The notes below the pieces were generated by a model. That model did no database searches, was not told the DNA's origin, and was given only the letters and a program-made list of their open reading frames with translations. Below are positions 63,850 through 64,000 of a stretch of DNA of 64,000 nucleotides, piece by piece (within the stretch, counting starts at the first letter, position 1; the number at the start of each line of letters is the position of its first letter). The stretch spans positions 60,469,070-60,533,069 of the forward strand of contig CM072522.1 of assembly GCA_036898135.1 (NCBI GenBank). The letters are read 5' to 3'. The position numbers were made by a program, and so were the translations under genes. This DNA is from Oncomelania hupensis (Eukaryota; Mollusca; Gastropoda; Littorinimorpha; Pomatiopsidae).

Positions 63850-64000
63850 TAATAATAATAATACAGGATGCTATATACGCGCCTTTCCCCAAATCAATCA
63901 GGCTCAAAGCGCGGCGATCTATACCATACACGCTCACACCTTTTACACCACCAACAACATCATGGTAGCACACATGACCTCATGACCCGCACATGACCCA
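63655..64000 (+). repeat. Dispersed repeat with (AAT)n core, inverted vs 42660
   Basis: The reverse complement of the 42660-42882 repeat plus an (AAT)n tract (63788-63862) and about 80 bp (TATATACGCGCCTTTCC, CTCAAAGCGCGGCGATC) that the other copy lacks. A GT run at 63653-63671 is its left border. The window ends within or at the end of the repeat. Confidence 0.85.

Overview
This window looks like repeat-dominated genomic DNA from a metazoan, most likely a lophotrochozoan and plausibly a marine mollusc (gastropod). That is inference. It rests on introns and splice-like sites, tRNA-derived and 5S-derived SINEs with target-site duplications (TSDs), RTE-type and other LINEs with short-repeat tails, a Tc1-like transposon, and Ty3/gypsy elements of the Gmr1 type. 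No bacterial or organellar features and no intact conserved host gene were recognised.

Layout. 1-10.5 kb: three exon-like modules sharing a start (splice acceptor then ATGGCC) and, in two cases, a donor. The third runs into an 8 kb strand-asymmetric array of 39/42-bp units that holds a Thr/Arg-rich open frame of about 2,600 codons. A tRNA-derived SINE with a perfect TSD lies at 1.2 kb. 10.5-20.3 kb: a chain of unrelated tandem arrays (43, 44, 49, 23, 48, 42 and 31 bp periods) with copies of a 574-bp retroposon family, called family A here, and a LINE endonuclease fragment. 20.8-25.2 kb: a putative 1,993-bp LTR with a tRNA-Pro-type primer site and a non-coding interior. 25.2-33.2 kb: a young Ty3/gypsy element on the minus strand with nearly identical 1,581-bp LTRs and the unusual order gag-protease-integrase-RT-RNase H. 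33.2-39.2 kb: a 71-bp array, an RTE fragment, an inverted-repeat element, a CT-linked triplication and a 156-bp AT run.

39.2-41.8 kb: a decayed Tc1-like element with inverted repeats and TA flanks. 41.9-48 kb: a hairpin-bearing repeat family, a 261-bp MITE inside an RTE tail, family A copies and a LINE fragment. 48-52 kb: a nearly full-length but broken RTE-type LINE on the minus strand with a second LINE nested in it, flanked by a short duplication. 52-54.6 kb: an inverted copy of the hairpin family, AGGTCA-rich repeats, a tRNA/5S hybrid SINE with a 12-bp TSD and another family A copy. 55-60.5 kb: a second Gmr1-type element on the plus strand with 5-bp TSDs, integrase before RT, and most of RT and all of RNase H deleted. 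60.5-64 kb: low-information sequence with a possible promoter/transcription unit and an inverted copy of a repeat seen at 42.7 kb.

The coding content is almost entirely that of mobile elements. The autonomous families (two LTR elements, an RTE LINE, a Tc1 element) sit beside parasites that would need their machinery: family A, two SINEs, the MITE and the possible non-coding LTR element. The most notable observations are two independent gypsy-type elements with integrase upstream of RT, the family A retroposon including a copy with a duplicated 3' half between one TSD pair, the tRNA/5S SINE, and the GACAAAACC hairpin family.
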